DNA of 64,000 nucleotides from Streptomyces glomeratus (GTDB taxonomy: Bacteria > Actinomycetota > Actinomycetes > Streptomycetales > Streptomycetaceae). The DNA is taken from assembly GCF_021462825.1 (NCBI RefSeq), contig NZ_JAKEEB010000025.1, forward strand, positions 1 through 64,000. The letters are read 5' to 3'. Numbering within the stretch: position 1 is the first letter of the stretch; the number at the start of each line of letters is the position of its first letter. The notes beneath the pieces were generated by a model that was not told the DNA's origin, ran no database searches, and saw only the letters and a list, made by a program, of their open reading frames with translations. Shown here piece after piece: positions 16,537-24,950 of this stretch. Both the position numbers and the translations under genes were made by a program.

Positions 16537-16566
16537 TTGACACGGCTCGATCCGGGGCAGCAGGAT
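16537..16566 (+). promoter_or_regulatory. candidate promoter of the MmyB-domain gene
   Basis: TTGACA (16537-16542), 18-bp spacer, CAGGAT (16561-16566), 46 bp before the ATG. It lies 34 bp downstream of the palindrome. Confidence 0.45.
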
Positions 16567-16612
16567 CGGGGCGCCGCGTGAAGGCCGCAAGGGCAAGAGG
16601 GGTGACCTCCCG

Positions 16613-17281
16613 ATGGCGTTTCAGGCAGGAGGGCAGCGGTCGCAGCCGCGGCCCGTCCCCGAGAGTCCGGAAGCAAGGGCGTACCTACAGGACTACGCCA
16701 CGCTCCTGGAAGCCGTCCCCTTCCCGTCCGTCGTCTTCGACCACCGCTGGGACGTCGTGCTCGCCAACACCGCGTTCGCGGCCCTCTTCCGCGGCATCGG
16801 ACCGCATCCGACGGCCATGCCCGATGACAACTTCCTGCGGTTCGTGCTGTTCCACCCGGACGCGGGCACGGTCCTCGGTGAGCACGAGTCGAGCTGGTGC
16901 CTGCCGATGCTGGCGCACTTCGCGGCGGCGGTGGAGCGGTACGGCCACGATCACGGGCTCCAGGCCATCCGCAGGGAGATCGCCCAGGACCCGATCATGG
17001 AGGCCGCCTACCGGCAGGGCCTGCCGCACTGGATCCGCGCGACCGGCCCGCACGCCATGGAACACGACGGGGTCGTGCGGCCGCTGCTGCATCCCGACCC
17101 GCGCTGGAGCGGCGACTGCCGGGTGGTGGGGGAGACCCCCAAGACCCTTCAGGCCATGGGGTACTCGAAGCTGACGCTGGTGCTGCGCGAGGCGCGCCGC
17201 CCGGCACCCGCCGGGCGGCGTCCGCGCCGTATCCGGCGCACGACGGGTCACCTCAGCGTGGTGCCCGCGCAGCCGGACTGA
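16613..17281 (+). CDS. stand-alone MmyB-type ligand-binding domain protein
   Basis: 222 aa from ATG. Residues about 25-195 match the ligand-binding half of MmyB-like regulators: LLEAVPFPSVVFDHRWDVVLANTAF (PAS-like opening, core PSVVFDHRWDVVLAN), FLRFVLFHPDAG, and a later YSKLTLVLREA block. Full-length MmyB proteins carry an N-terminal XRE helix-turn-helix; here the first 20 residues are Gln/Arg/Pro-rich and no such domain fits. The MmyB domain is known to hold a fatty acid. The Arg-rich tail RRPRRIRR could contact DNA or membrane. It is divergent from the XRE gene over a shared palindrome, so I infer it belongs to the same system, perhaps as a lipid sensor. Confidence 0.72.
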   Translation: MAFQAGGQRSQPRPVPESPEARAYLQDYATLLEAVPFPSVVFDHRWDVVLANTAFAALFRGIGPHPTAMPDDNFLRFVLFHPDAGTVLGEHESSWCLPMLAHFAAAVERYGHDHGLQAIRREIAQDPIMEAAYRQGLPHWIRATGPHAMEHDGVVRPLLHPDPRWSGDCRVVGETPKTLQAMGYSKLTLVLREARRPAPAGRRPRRIRRTTGHLSVVPAQPD

Positions 17282-17354
17282 GCTTCCCTCACCGCCCCGG
17301 CTCCGTCGGTGTTCAGGTCACCGACGGCGCCGGGGCCAGCGGCCACCGTCCGGA

Positions 17355-18110
17355 TCAGCGGCCCAGGACGAGAACGAGCGGAATCCCGTCGCACGGGACC
17401 AGCCGCAGCCCGTGCCAGACCTCCACTCGCGCCCGCTCCAGCACGGCGGCGAAGTCGGGTCCCTTGGTGAGCGATCCGGCCAGATGCGCGGGATCGGCCG
17501 AGGCGGCCACCCGGCCCCGGGCATTGACCAGGTGCGCGGGCGTGGGCAGTGCGCGCAACAGGGGCAGCACCGACGCCTCGAAGTGCCGCAGGTAGACGTC
17601 GGCCGCGGCCACGCCGGCGAAGTGTCCCTCCAGATGCACGGGCGCCGACAGGGTGAGGCTGTACTCGTCGGAGCAGAGGTAGTCCACGTAGGGGCCGGCC
17701 ACCGCCCGCCGCCCGGTGTCACGGGGCAGCGCGAACCAGTCCCAGTGCGTGTAGTCGGAGTACGCCGAGTGCTCCGGATCCAGGTCGAGCAGCAGCGGCC
17801 GTATGTCGCCGCTCGAACCGGTCTGCCACCACTCCAGCCAGGCCGGTACGTCGCTCAGCAGCCCGGGGGCCGCCACGAACCCGACCCCGGAGACCAACTC
17901 GTGCCGGACCAGCCGGGCATGGAGTCCCGGACGCAGGGCGGCCAGGTCCACGGTCGCGGGTCCTCGGCCCTGGCCGGCCACCCGTGCCAGCAGCGCCGCC
18001 GTGTCGGCGCGGGTCTGCGCGACGGCGTCGAACACCGCCTCCAGCGCGGACCGTACCCGTGCCGCCACGTCCCCTTCGGGCGGGGCGATCAGACCGGGGC
18101 TCGTGCTCAT
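17355..18110 (-). CDS. Cache (PDC) domain sensor protein
   Basis: 251 aa from ATG with GGGAGGGC upstream. The second half carries the Cache signature: YVDYLCSDEYSLTLSAPV, then GHFAGVAAADVYLRHFE (about 185-201), then NARGRVAASADP. Cache domains bind small ligands such as amino acids and polyamines and are usually extracellular; this one has no signal peptide or membrane segment, so it appears cytosolic. It lies directly downstream of the FadR-type regulator gene (40 bp) and beside a polyamine/GABA-type transporter, so sensing of that nutrient is a fair inference. Soluble Cache proteins of this type recur next to GntR regulators in actinomycetes. Confidence 0.7.
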   Translation of the reverse strand: MSTSPGLIAPPEGDVAARVRSALEAVFDAVAQTRADTAALLARVAGQGRGPATVDLAALRPGLHARLVRHELVSGVGFVAAPGLLSDVPAWLEWWQTGSSGDIRPLLLDLDPEHSAYSDYTHWDWFALPRDTGRRAVAGPYVDYLCSDEYSLTLSAPVHLEGHFAGVAAADVYLRHFEASVLPLLRALPTPAHLVNARGRVAASADPAHLAGSLTKGPDFAAVLERARVEVWHGLRLVPCDGIPLVLVLGR

Positions 18111-18150
18111 CGGCGCCCTCCCGCGCACACGGACCGAAAGCCGGCGCGTC

Positions 18151-18888
18151 CTACAGGGCGAGGCGCAGCGCGATGAGCCGTGCCGTCGATTCCCGGACGC
18201 ACCCCTCGGCCAGCTCCCCGGCCGAGTCGTGCGCCCCATCCTGCACGGCGGAGATCACGGAGCGATGACGGTCCGCCACCTCTTCGCGATAGGCGTCGTC
18301 CCCGAGGACCAGGCACAGCAGTGCCCCGACCTCCGTCTGGAGCGCGACCTGCTCCCGGGTGAGCCGGGCGGACTGCGCGGCCGCCGCCAGCTCCACATGG
18401 AACCGGCCGTAGACCCGGCTGCGTGCCGCCGCGTCCTGGGCCGCGGTGAACTCCTCCAGGGTGCGTCGCAGTGGCTGGAGGTCGTCCGGCTCGGTGCGCT
18501 GGGCGGCGAGCCGCGCCGCGGCGCCGGAGACGGCGGCCCAGTGGTCGCCGAGATCGCGCAGCTCCTCCGTGCTCCAGCCGGCCAGCCGCTGCCGGACCCG
18601 CTCCTCGGCCGGTTCCTCGGGCAGGGAGACGAAGCTGCCCCCGCCGCGTCCCCGCCGGGTGGTGACCAGACCCTGCTGCCGCAGCGCCATGAGCGCCTCC
18701 CGCAGGGTCACGGTGGACACGCCGAGCTGCGCGGCCAGCTCGCTCTCGCCGGGCAGCTGCTCCCCGTCGGCGAGCAGCCCGAGTTCGATGGCGTCGCCGA
18801 GGCGCCGGACGACCGTCTCCACGCGCGCCCGGGTGTCCACCGGGGAGAAGACGGCTCTCCGTGCCCCGCCGCCCCTGTTGTGTTTCAC
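18151..18888 (-). CDS. GntR-family regulator, FadR subfamily
   Basis: 245 aa from the GTG placed eight bases after AAGG; GTG codons at 18894 and 18897 are alternatives. The N-terminal winged helix-turn-helix reads LPGESELAAQLGVSTVTLRE (core) at about 50-70 with the wing RRGRGGGSFV. The C-terminal FCD-type all-helical domain (about 100-245) keeps FHVELAAAAQS and DRHRSVISAVQ, whose His/Asp residues commonly bind a metal or carboxylate effector. Divergent from the ABC transporter operon; the 6-3-6 palindrome at 18942 is its likely operator. Confidence 0.85.
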   Translation of the reverse strand: MKHNRGGGARRAVFSPVDTRARVETVVRRLGDAIELGLLADGEQLPGESELAAQLGVSTVTLREALMALRQQGLVTTRRGRGGGSFVSLPEEPAEERVRQRLAGWSTEELRDLGDHWAAVSGAAARLAAQRTEPDDLQPLRRTLEEFTAAQDAAARSRVYGRFHVELAAAAQSARLTREQVALQTEVGALLCLVLGDDAYREEVADRHRSVISAVQDGAHDSAGELAEGCVRESTARLIALRLAL

Positions 18889-18941
18889 GGCCACCACCTT
18901 GTGCGTTGACTCAACCTTTACCTTAAGGGGGTCTTGAGGTT

Positions 18942-18956
18942 TGAACTATGAGTTCA
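18942..18956. promoter_or_regulatory. perfect palindrome TGAACT-ATG-AGTTCA, likely FadR-type operator
   Basis: 15-bp dyad in the 123-bp divergent region, 56 bp before the ABC ATPase start. TTGACT at 18906-18911 on the plus strand may be a -35 element. Binding by the neighbouring regulator is inferred. Confidence 0.55.
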
Positions 18957-19011
18957 TATCTTTTCGATCCACAGGCAAGAACGGAAGAGTGCACCAGAAA
19001 GGTTCCCGTCC

Positions 19012-20049
19012 ATGGAGGGAAGCGCGATCCGGCTGCAGGGGCTGCGGAAGGAGTTCGCCGGCACCACCGCAGTGGCCGGGGTCGATCTGGAGATATCCGA
19101 CGGGGAGTTCTTCTCGATGCTCGGCCCGTCCGGCTCCGGCAAGACCACCGTCCTGCGCATGATCGCGGGCTTCGAGAGCCCCACCTCCGGCACCATCGAG
19201 CTCGGGGGCCAGGATGTCACCGGCCTCGCGCCCTTCGAGCGCGACGTGCACACCGTCTTCCAGGACTACGCGCTCTTCCCGCACATGACCGTCGAGCAGA
19301 ACGTCGCCTACGGCCTCAAGGTCCGCAAGGTGCCCAAGGCCGAGCGGATCGCCCGGGCCCGCGAGGCGCTCGCCGGCGTGCGCCTCGAAGCCTTCGGCAA
19401 CCGGCGGCCCGCACAGCTCTCCGGCGGCCAGCGGCAGCGGGTCGCACTCGCCCGCGCCCTCGTCGGCCGCCCCCGTCTGCTTCTCCTGGACGAGCCGCTG
19501 GGAGCCCTCGACCTGAAGCTGCGCGAGCAGATGCAGGTCGAACTCAAGGCGCTGCAGCGCGAGGTGGGGATCACCTTCGTGTTCGTCACCCACGACCAGG
19601 AGGAGGCCCTGACGATGAGCGACCGTATCGCCGTCTTCAACCAGGGCGGCATCGAACAGGTGGGCACCCCCGCGGAGATCTACGAGCGTCCCGCCACCGC
19701 GTTCGTCGCCTCCTTCGTCGGCACCTCGAACCTGCTCCAGGGCCCGGCGGCCGAACGGGTCGTCGGCACCGCGGGCACGTACAGCATCAGGCCCGAGAAG
19801 ATCCGGGTCCTGAAGGAGTCCGCCACCTCGGACGAGCCGGAGCACTCCACCGCCACCGGCACCGTGGCCGAGGTGGTCTACCTGGGAGACGCCACCCGTT
19901 TCCTCGTCGACCTCGACGCCGGTGGGCGCCTCACCGCGCTCCAGCAGAACCTCGAGACCTCCTCCGAGGACGTCGCCGCCTACCGCGGCACCCGGGTACG
20001 CCTCCAGTGGCACCGCCGCCACGCCGTGCAGGTCCCCGACACCCGCTGA
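19012..20049 (+). CDS. ABC transporter ATP-binding protein, PotA-like
   Basis: 345 aa from ATG with AGAAAGG upstream. It drives uptake of a polyamine/GABA-type substrate with the next three genes. Walker A GPSGSGKTT (about 43), Q-loop FQDYALFPHMTV, signature LSGGQRQRVALARAL, Walker B LLLLDEPLGALD and the H-loop FVTHDQEEALTMSD are all intact. The C-terminal ~100 residues form the TOBE/MOP-type regulatory domain (YSIRPEKIRV and following) typical of the CUT1/PotA group. It is the first gene of a four-gene operon facing the FadR regulator. Confidence 0.9.
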   Translation: MEGSAIRLQGLRKEFAGTTAVAGVDLEISDGEFFSMLGPSGSGKTTVLRMIAGFESPTSGTIELGGQDVTGLAPFERDVHTVFQDYALFPHMTVEQNVAYGLKVRKVPKAERIARAREALAGVRLEAFGNRRPAQLSGGQRQRVALARALVGRPRLLLLDEPLGALDLKLREQMQVELKALQREVGITFVFVTHDQEEALTMSDRIAVFNQGGIEQVGTPAEIYERPATAFVASFVGTSNLLQGPAAERVVGTAGTYSIRPEKIRVLKESATSDEPEHSTATGTVAEVVYLGDATRFLVDLDAGGRLTALQQNLETSSEDVAAYRGTRVRLQWHRRHAVQVPDTR

Positions 20050-20087
20050 CCCCCCACACCAGCCCCACGTCACCCATGGAGAACGTC

Positions 20088-21287
20088 GTGCGTCTCACTC
20101 GTACCCTCCGGGCAGCGGCCGCCGTCGCGGTACTGCTCGCGGCCACCGCCTGCGGCTCGTCCGGCTCGGGCGGCTCCTCCTCGTCCACCGGCCTCAACCC
20201 GCCGGACCTGAAGGAGCAGTCGAAACTCGGCAAGTCCGAGGGGCAGGTCAACCTCATCGCCTGGGCCGGCTATGTCGAGGACGGCTCCAACGACTCCAAG
20301 GTCAACTGGGTCGGCGACTTCGAGAAGCAGACCGGCTGTCAGGTGCACTCCAAGGTCGCGGCCAGCTCCGACGAGATGGTCAAGCTGATGAAGACCGGCG
20401 AATACGACGCGGTCTCCGCCTCCGGTGACGCCTCCCTGCGCCTGATCGCCTCCGGCGACGCCGCACCGGTCAACACCGCCCTCGTGCCCAACTACAAGGA
20501 CGTCTTCGGCGACCTGAAGCTCCGGCCGTGGAACTCCGTCAAGGGCAGGGCTTACGGCATCCCGCACGGCCGCGGCGCCAACCTGCTGATGTACAACACG
20601 GAGAAGGTCAAGCCCGCCCCGACGTCCTGGTCCGCCGTCTTCGACGACGCGCCGAAGTACAAGGGCCACGTCACCGCCTACGACTCCCCGATCTACATCG
20701 CCGACGCGGCGCTCTACCTGAAGGCCACCAAGCCGGAACTGAAGATCAAGGACCCCTACGCGCTGGACCAGAAGCAGTTCGAGACGGCCGTCGCCCTGCT
20801 GAAGCAGCAGAACGGATCCGTCGGCGAGTACTGGGGCGACTACCTCAAGGAGGTGTCCGCCTTCAAGAGCGGCGACTCCGTGGTCGGCACCACCTGGCAG
20901 GTCATCGCCAACCTCGCACAGTCCGAGGGCGCCAAGGTCAAGGCGTTCGTGCCCAAGGAGGGCTCGACCGGCTGGTCCGACACCTGGATGCTCTCGTCCA
21001 AGGCCAAGCACCCCGACTGCGCCTACCGGTGGATGAACTGGATCATCTCGCCGAAGGTCAACGCCCAGGTCGCCGAGTACTTCGGTGAGGCCCCGTCCAA
21101 CGCCAAGGCGTGCGCCGAGACGAGCGACAAGAACTTCTGCGCCACCTACCACGCGTCCGACAAGGCCTACTGGAAGAACGTCGCCTTCTGGAACACCCCC
21201 ATCGAGCAGTGCCTGGACGGCCGCACCGACGTCAAGTGCGTGCCGTACGCGAAGTGGGTGCAGGCCTGGACCGAGATCAAGGGCTGA
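20088..21287 (+). CDS. extracellular solute-binding lipoprotein, PotD-like
   Basis: 399 aa from GTG, with GGAG six bases upstream; ATG 20076 is in frame but lacks a site. The signal peptide ends in a lipobox-like AATAC-GSSGSGG, so the protein is a membrane-anchored lipoprotein. Family blocks include VNLIAWAGYVED at the mature N-terminus, YDAVSASGDASLRLIASGDAAPVN, PHGRGANLLMYN and STGWSDTWMLSSKAKHPDCAY. These fit the spermidine/putrescine-binding cluster D proteins. Four Cys in the C-terminal 60 residues may form disulfides. The exact ligand, spermidine, putrescine or GABA, is not decided. Confidence 0.88.
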   Translation: MRLTRTLRAAAAVAVLLAATACGSSGSGGSSSSTGLNPPDLKEQSKLGKSEGQVNLIAWAGYVEDGSNDSKVNWVGDFEKQTGCQVHSKVAASSDEMVKLMKTGEYDAVSASGDASLRLIASGDAAPVNTALVPNYKDVFGDLKLRPWNSVKGRAYGIPHGRGANLLMYNTEKVKPAPTSWSAVFDDAPKYKGHVTAYDSPIYIADAALYLKATKPELKIKDPYALDQKQFETAVALLKQQNGSVGEYWGDYLKEVSAFKSGDSVVGTTWQVIANLAQSEGAKVKAFVPKEGSTGWSDTWMLSSKAKHPDCAYRWMNWIISPKVNAQVAEYFGEAPSNAKACAETSDKNFCATYHASDKAYWKNVAFWNTPIEQCLDGRTDVKCVPYAKWVQAWTEIKG

Positions 21288-21297
21288 GGACACGACG

Positions 21298-22188
21298 ATG
21301 ACCGCCACCCTGCCTGCCGCCGGACGGTCGCCCGTCCGGCGGCTCGCCGGGCTGCTGCACCGCCGCCGGCGGCTGCGGCTGTCCCTGCTGCTGACCGCGC
21401 CCCTGCTGTGGCTGGCCGTGCTCTATCTCGGCTCGCTCGGTGTCCTGTTCGTCTCCGCCTTCTGGACGACGAACTCCTTCACCTCCGAGGTGGTGAAGGT
21501 CTGGTCCACCGACAACTTCCACGCGCTGCTGACCACCCCCGTCTTCCGCCAGGTGATCCTGCGCAGCATCGGCGTGGCCCTCGCGGTCACCGTCCTGTGC
21601 GCGGTGATCGCCTTCCCGCTGGCCTTCTACACCGCACGCGTCGCCCGGCCCCGGTGGCGTCCCCTGCTGGTGGTCGCGATCCTGACGCCGCTGTGGGCGA
21701 GTTACCTGGTCAAGGTGTACGCATGGCGGCTGATCCTGTCCCAGGGCGGCCTCGCCGACTGGATGCTGAGGCCGTTCGGGCTGGACGGACCCGGGTTCGG
21801 ACTCCCGGCGGCCGTCATCACGCTCACCTACCTGTGGCTGCCGTACATGATCCTGCCGATCCACACGGCGCTCCAGCAAATGCCCACCGGTCTCCTGGAC
21901 GCCTCCGCGGACCTGGGGGCGCGCCCCGGCCGCACCTTCCGCTCGGTGGTGCTGCCGATGGTGCTGCCGTCCGTGGCCGCCGGCTCGGTCTTCACCTTCT
22001 CGCTCAGCCTGGGCGACTACATCACCGTGCAGATCGTCGGCGGCAAGACCCAGCTGATCGGCAACCTCGTCTACTCCAACATCGAGCTCAACCTGCCCAT
22101 GGCCGCCGCGCTGGGCACGGTTCCGGTGCTGGTCATCGTGCTGTACCTGCTGGCGATGCGCCGCACGGGCGCGCTCAGCAGCCTCTAG
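21298..22188 (+). CDS. ABC transporter permease, PotB-like
   Basis: 296 aa from ATG, GAGGA seven bases upstream and 10 bp after the binding-protein stop. The basic N-terminus (RRLAGLLHRRRRLRL) is cytosolic; six membrane segments follow. The EAA loop that docks on the ATPase is DASADLGARPGRTFRSVVLP (about 200). This is the first of two paired permeases. Confidence 0.88.
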   Translation: MTATLPAAGRSPVRRLAGLLHRRRRLRLSLLLTAPLLWLAVLYLGSLGVLFVSAFWTTNSFTSEVVKVWSTDNFHALLTTPVFRQVILRSIGVALAVTVLCAVIAFPLAFYTARVARPRWRPLLVVAILTPLWASYLVKVYAWRLILSQGGLADWMLRPFGLDGPGFGLPAAVITLTYLWLPYMILPIHTALQQMPTGLLDASADLGARPGRTFRSVVLPMVLPSVAAGSVFTFSLSLGDYITVQIVGGKTQLIGNLVYSNIELNLPMAAALGTVPVLVIVLYLLAMRRTGALSSL

Positions 22189-22220
22189 AAGTCCGCAGCC
22201 TCCAGCAGGGGTACCTCGTC

Positions 22221-23036
22221 ATGCAACTGTCCCGCTCCACGCGCATCGCGCTGCGCATCGCCGCCGGGCTCGGCTTCGCGGTCGTCTACGTCCCGCTCGC
22301 CCTCGTCCTGGTCAACTCCTTCAACCCGGACCGCAGCGCGAGCTGGCCGCCGCCCGGGTGGACCGCCCACTGGTGGTCGGTGGCCTGGGAGAACGCGGGG
22401 GCCCGCAGCGCTCTGTGGGTCTCGGTGAAGGCGGGTCTCGGCGCCACGGCCATCGCGCTGGTGCTCGGCACGCTGATCGCGTTCGCGGTGGCCAGGCACC
22501 GCTTCTTCGGCCGTGACGCCATCTCCTTCGTGGTCGTCCTGCCCATCGCGCTGCCCGGCATCGTCACCGGTATCGCGCTCAACTCGGCGTTCAGCACGGT
22601 CCTGGAACCGCTCGGGGTCGGTCTCGGGCTGTTCACCGTGATCGTCGGACATGCCACCTTCTGCATCGTCGTCGTCTTCAACAACGTCGTCGCGCGACTG
22701 CGCCGCACCTCCGGCACCTACGAGGAGGCGGCCATGGATCTGGGCGCCGACACCTTCCGCGCCTTCGTCGATGTCACCTTCCCGCTGGTGCGCTCGGCGC
22801 TGTTCGCCGGCGCGCTGCTCGCGTTCGCGCTCTCCTTCGACGAGATCGTGGTGACGACGTTCACCGCCGGTCCCGGCATCGAGACCCTCCCGATCTGGAT
22901 CTTCGACAACATGACCCGGCCTCAGCAGGCCCCGGTGGTCAACGTGGTGGCGGCGGTGCTCGTGGTGCTGTCGGTCGTCCCGATCTACGTCGCCCAGCGG
23001 CTGTCCGCCGACACGGCGACGGAGAGCAGGATCTAG
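22221..23036 (+). CDS. ABC transporter permease, PotC-like
   Basis: 271 aa from ATG with AGGGG nine bases upstream, 32 bp after the first permease. Six membrane segments; the EAA loop is EEAAMDLGADTFRAFVDVTF (about 175). It shares the PotC-type opening VVYVPLALVLVNSFNPDR and the late FALSFDEIVVTTFTAG. Last gene of the transporter operon; no strong terminator hairpin follows. Confidence 0.88.
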   Translation: MQLSRSTRIALRIAAGLGFAVVYVPLALVLVNSFNPDRSASWPPPGWTAHWWSVAWENAGARSALWVSVKAGLGATAIALVLGTLIAFAVARHRFFGRDAISFVVVLPIALPGIVTGIALNSAFSTVLEPLGVGLGLFTVIVGHATFCIVVVFNNVVARLRRTSGTYEEAAMDLGADTFRAFVDVTFPLVRSALFAGALLAFALSFDEIVVTTFTAGPGIETLPIWIFDNMTRPQQAPVVNVVAAVLVVLSVVPIYVAQRLSADTATESRI

Positions 23037-23111
23037 GGAGCAGGGCCGCCCTCCCTTGGACCCGCAGCGCGGGGTCACCCGGCAGGGGATCGCAAGGGGT
23101 GATCGCCCATG

Positions 23112-23136
23112 GTTTGGACGCAGGCCCGAGGGGTAC
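23112..23136 (+). promoter_or_regulatory. SigB-type promoter for the small membrane protein
   Basis: GTTT (23112-23115), 15-bp spacer, GGGTAC (23131-23136). This matches the GNNT-N14-16-GGGTAC/T form known for Streptomyces SigB stress promoters. It lies 77 bp before the ATG at 23214. Confidence 0.55.
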
Positions 23137-23213
23137 CGGAAATGGAACATATCGGGCATATCTCAAGGGGATGTGGCCATCAGTGACAACACCCCCGCAG
23201 GGAGGACAACGCC

Positions 23214-23369
23214 ATGGTCATCCTGGGGATCATTCTGCTTGTCATCGGCCTGGTGGCGAAGATCGCCATCCTCTGGACGATCGGCATCATCCTGGTCGTC
23301 ATCGGAGCCGTCCTCTTCCTCCTCGGCTCCCTGGGACACGCCGTCTTCGGGCGACGCCACTACTGGTAA
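23214..23369 (+). CDS. small two-helix membrane protein, DUF6131-like
   Basis: 51 aa from ATG with GGGAGG upstream. Two hydrophobic helices (about 2-15 and 19-38) are separated by AK and WTI, and the tail is GRRHYW. Small proteins of this form (VILGIILLVIGLVAKI opening) are common in Streptomyces and are usually stress-related; their function is unknown. The SigB-like promoter upstream agrees with osmotic or oxidative stress expression. Confidence 0.75.
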   Translation: MVILGIILLVIGLVAKIAILWTIGIILVVIGAVLFLLGSLGHAVFGRRHYW

Positions 23370-23417
23370 GGGGCCGCGCAGGGGTTTGACCCGCCCGATT
23401 CCGTCAACGGGCACTGT

Positions 23418-24950
23418 ATGGCCCAGTCGAAACGAGAGACAGAACGCAAGTACACGGCTCCTGCGGTCTGCGACATCTCCTGGCTGCCCGACCTGAGCGA
23501 CGTGGAGACGGTCGCGTCGCTGGTCGACCGGGGGAGCCAGGACCTGGACGCCGTCTACTACGACACCGCGGACCTGCGGCTGACCCGCAGCTCGGCGACC
23601 CTGCGGCGCAGGACGGGCGGCACGGACGCCGGCTGGCACCTCAAGTTGCCCCTGACCGGCGACGACCGCGAGGAGATCCATGCCCCGCTGTCCGAGGAGA
23701 TCCCGGACACGCTGCGCGACCTCGTCCTGTCCCGGACCCGCGGCGCACCGCTGCGGCCGGTGGTGCGCCTGCGCACGGCCCGTTCCGTGCGCGACCTCGT
23801 CGACCGCCGGGGCGGCACCCTCGCCGAGCTGAGCCTGGACACGGTCCGTGCCGACTCGCTGCTCGACGGGGGCGGTCACGCCGTGTGGACCGAGATGGAG
23901 GTCGAACTCGGCGAGCAGGGCGACCCCGCACTCCTCGACGGGATCGAGAAGGTGCTGGCCGAGAAGGGTGTCGACCGCGCGGAGGCCCCGTCCAAGGCGG
24001 CCCGCGCCCTGGCCGAGACGGCACCGGTCGCGGCCGGTGCCCAGGAGCCGCCCGCGCAGGTCGTCCCCGGTTCCGCCGGCGAGCACGTGTACGCCTACCT
24101 CCGCGCACAGGCGCGGGCACTGGTGGAGCTGGACCCGGCCGTGCGCCGCGGCACACCCGACGCCGTGCACCGGATGCGCGTCACCTGCCGCCGTCTGCGT
24201 GGCGTCCTGCGGTCCTACCGCTCCGTGCTGGACCGCGAGGCCACCGACCCCGTCCGTGGCGAACTGAAGTGGCTGGCCTCGGAGCTGGGAGCGGAGCGCG
24301 ACCACGAGGTGCTCGCCGACCGCCTGGCCGCGGCCCTGCGGGAACTGCCCCGCGAGCTGGTCCTCGGCCCCGTCACCGCACGTCTGACGGCCTGGGACGC
24401 GGCCCAGCGGGCCGCGGCTCGCCGACGCACGCTCGACGCCCTGGCCTCGCCCCGCTACACGGCGCTTCTGGAGCGGCTGCACGAGCTGACCATCCGTCCG
24501 CCGCTGCGCGCCAAGGCCGCCCGTCCGGCGGAGAAGGTGATGGTCAAGGCGCTGGTGAAGGAGTACGACCGGCTCCGGCGGCGCATGGCCCCCGCGCTGG
24601 AGCTGCCGTCGGGTCCGGAACGCGACGCGGCGATCCACGACGCCCGCAAGGCGGCCAAGCGGCTGCGGTACGGCGCCCAGGCGGCCCGCCCGGCTCTGGG
24701 CAAGCCCGCCCGCCGTCTCGGCAAGCGGGTCAAGGCGGTGCAGAAGATGAGCGGCGACCACCATGACGGCGTCGTCGCCCGTGACGCGCTGCGTCGACTG
24801 GCCGTGGCGGCGCACACAGCGGGCGAGTCCGCCTTCACCTGGGGCCTGCTGCACGGGCAGGAGCGGGCCGCGGCGAGCGCGCGGGAGGAGCGGCTGCAGG
24901 GTGCCTGGCGGCGGGCCGCGCAGGCCCGGCCGGGCAACGCCCGCCCATGA
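23418..24950 (+). CDS. CYTH and CHAD domain-containing protein
   Basis: 510 aa from ATG. The N-terminal CYTH domain (about 1-200) opens with ETERKY, the ExExK triphosphate-binding motif, and continues through the acidic/basic tunnel strands (YYDTADLRLTRSSATLRRR, WTEMEVEL). The C-terminal CHAD domain (about 225-500) is an all-helical His-rich domain: DAVHRMRVTCRRLRGVLRSY, and AAIHDARKAAKRLRYGAQ. CHAD domains bind polyphosphate and CYTH domains hydrolyse triphosphates, so a role at polyphosphate is likely in the cytoplasm. It follows the small stress protein by 48 bp, possibly in one transcript. Confidence 0.9.
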   Translation: MAQSKRETERKYTAPAVCDISWLPDLSDVETVASLVDRGSQDLDAVYYDTADLRLTRSSATLRRRTGGTDAGWHLKLPLTGDDREEIHAPLSEEIPDTLRDLVLSRTRGAPLRPVVRLRTARSVRDLVDRRGGTLAELSLDTVRADSLLDGGGHAVWTEMEVELGEQGDPALLDGIEKVLAEKGVDRAEAPSKAARALAETAPVAAGAQEPPAQVVPGSAGEHVYAYLRAQARALVELDPAVRRGTPDAVHRMRVTCRRLRGVLRSYRSVLDREATDPVRGELKWLASELGAERDHEVLADRLAAALRELPRELVLGPVTARLTAWDAAQRAAARRRTLDALASPRYTALLERLHELTIRPPLRAKAARPAEKVMVKALVKEYDRLRRRMAPALELPSGPERDAAIHDARKAAKRLRYGAQAARPALGKPARRLGKRVKAVQKMSGDHHDGVVARDALRRLAVAAHTAGESAFTWGLLHGQERAAASAREERLQGAWRRAAQARPGNARP

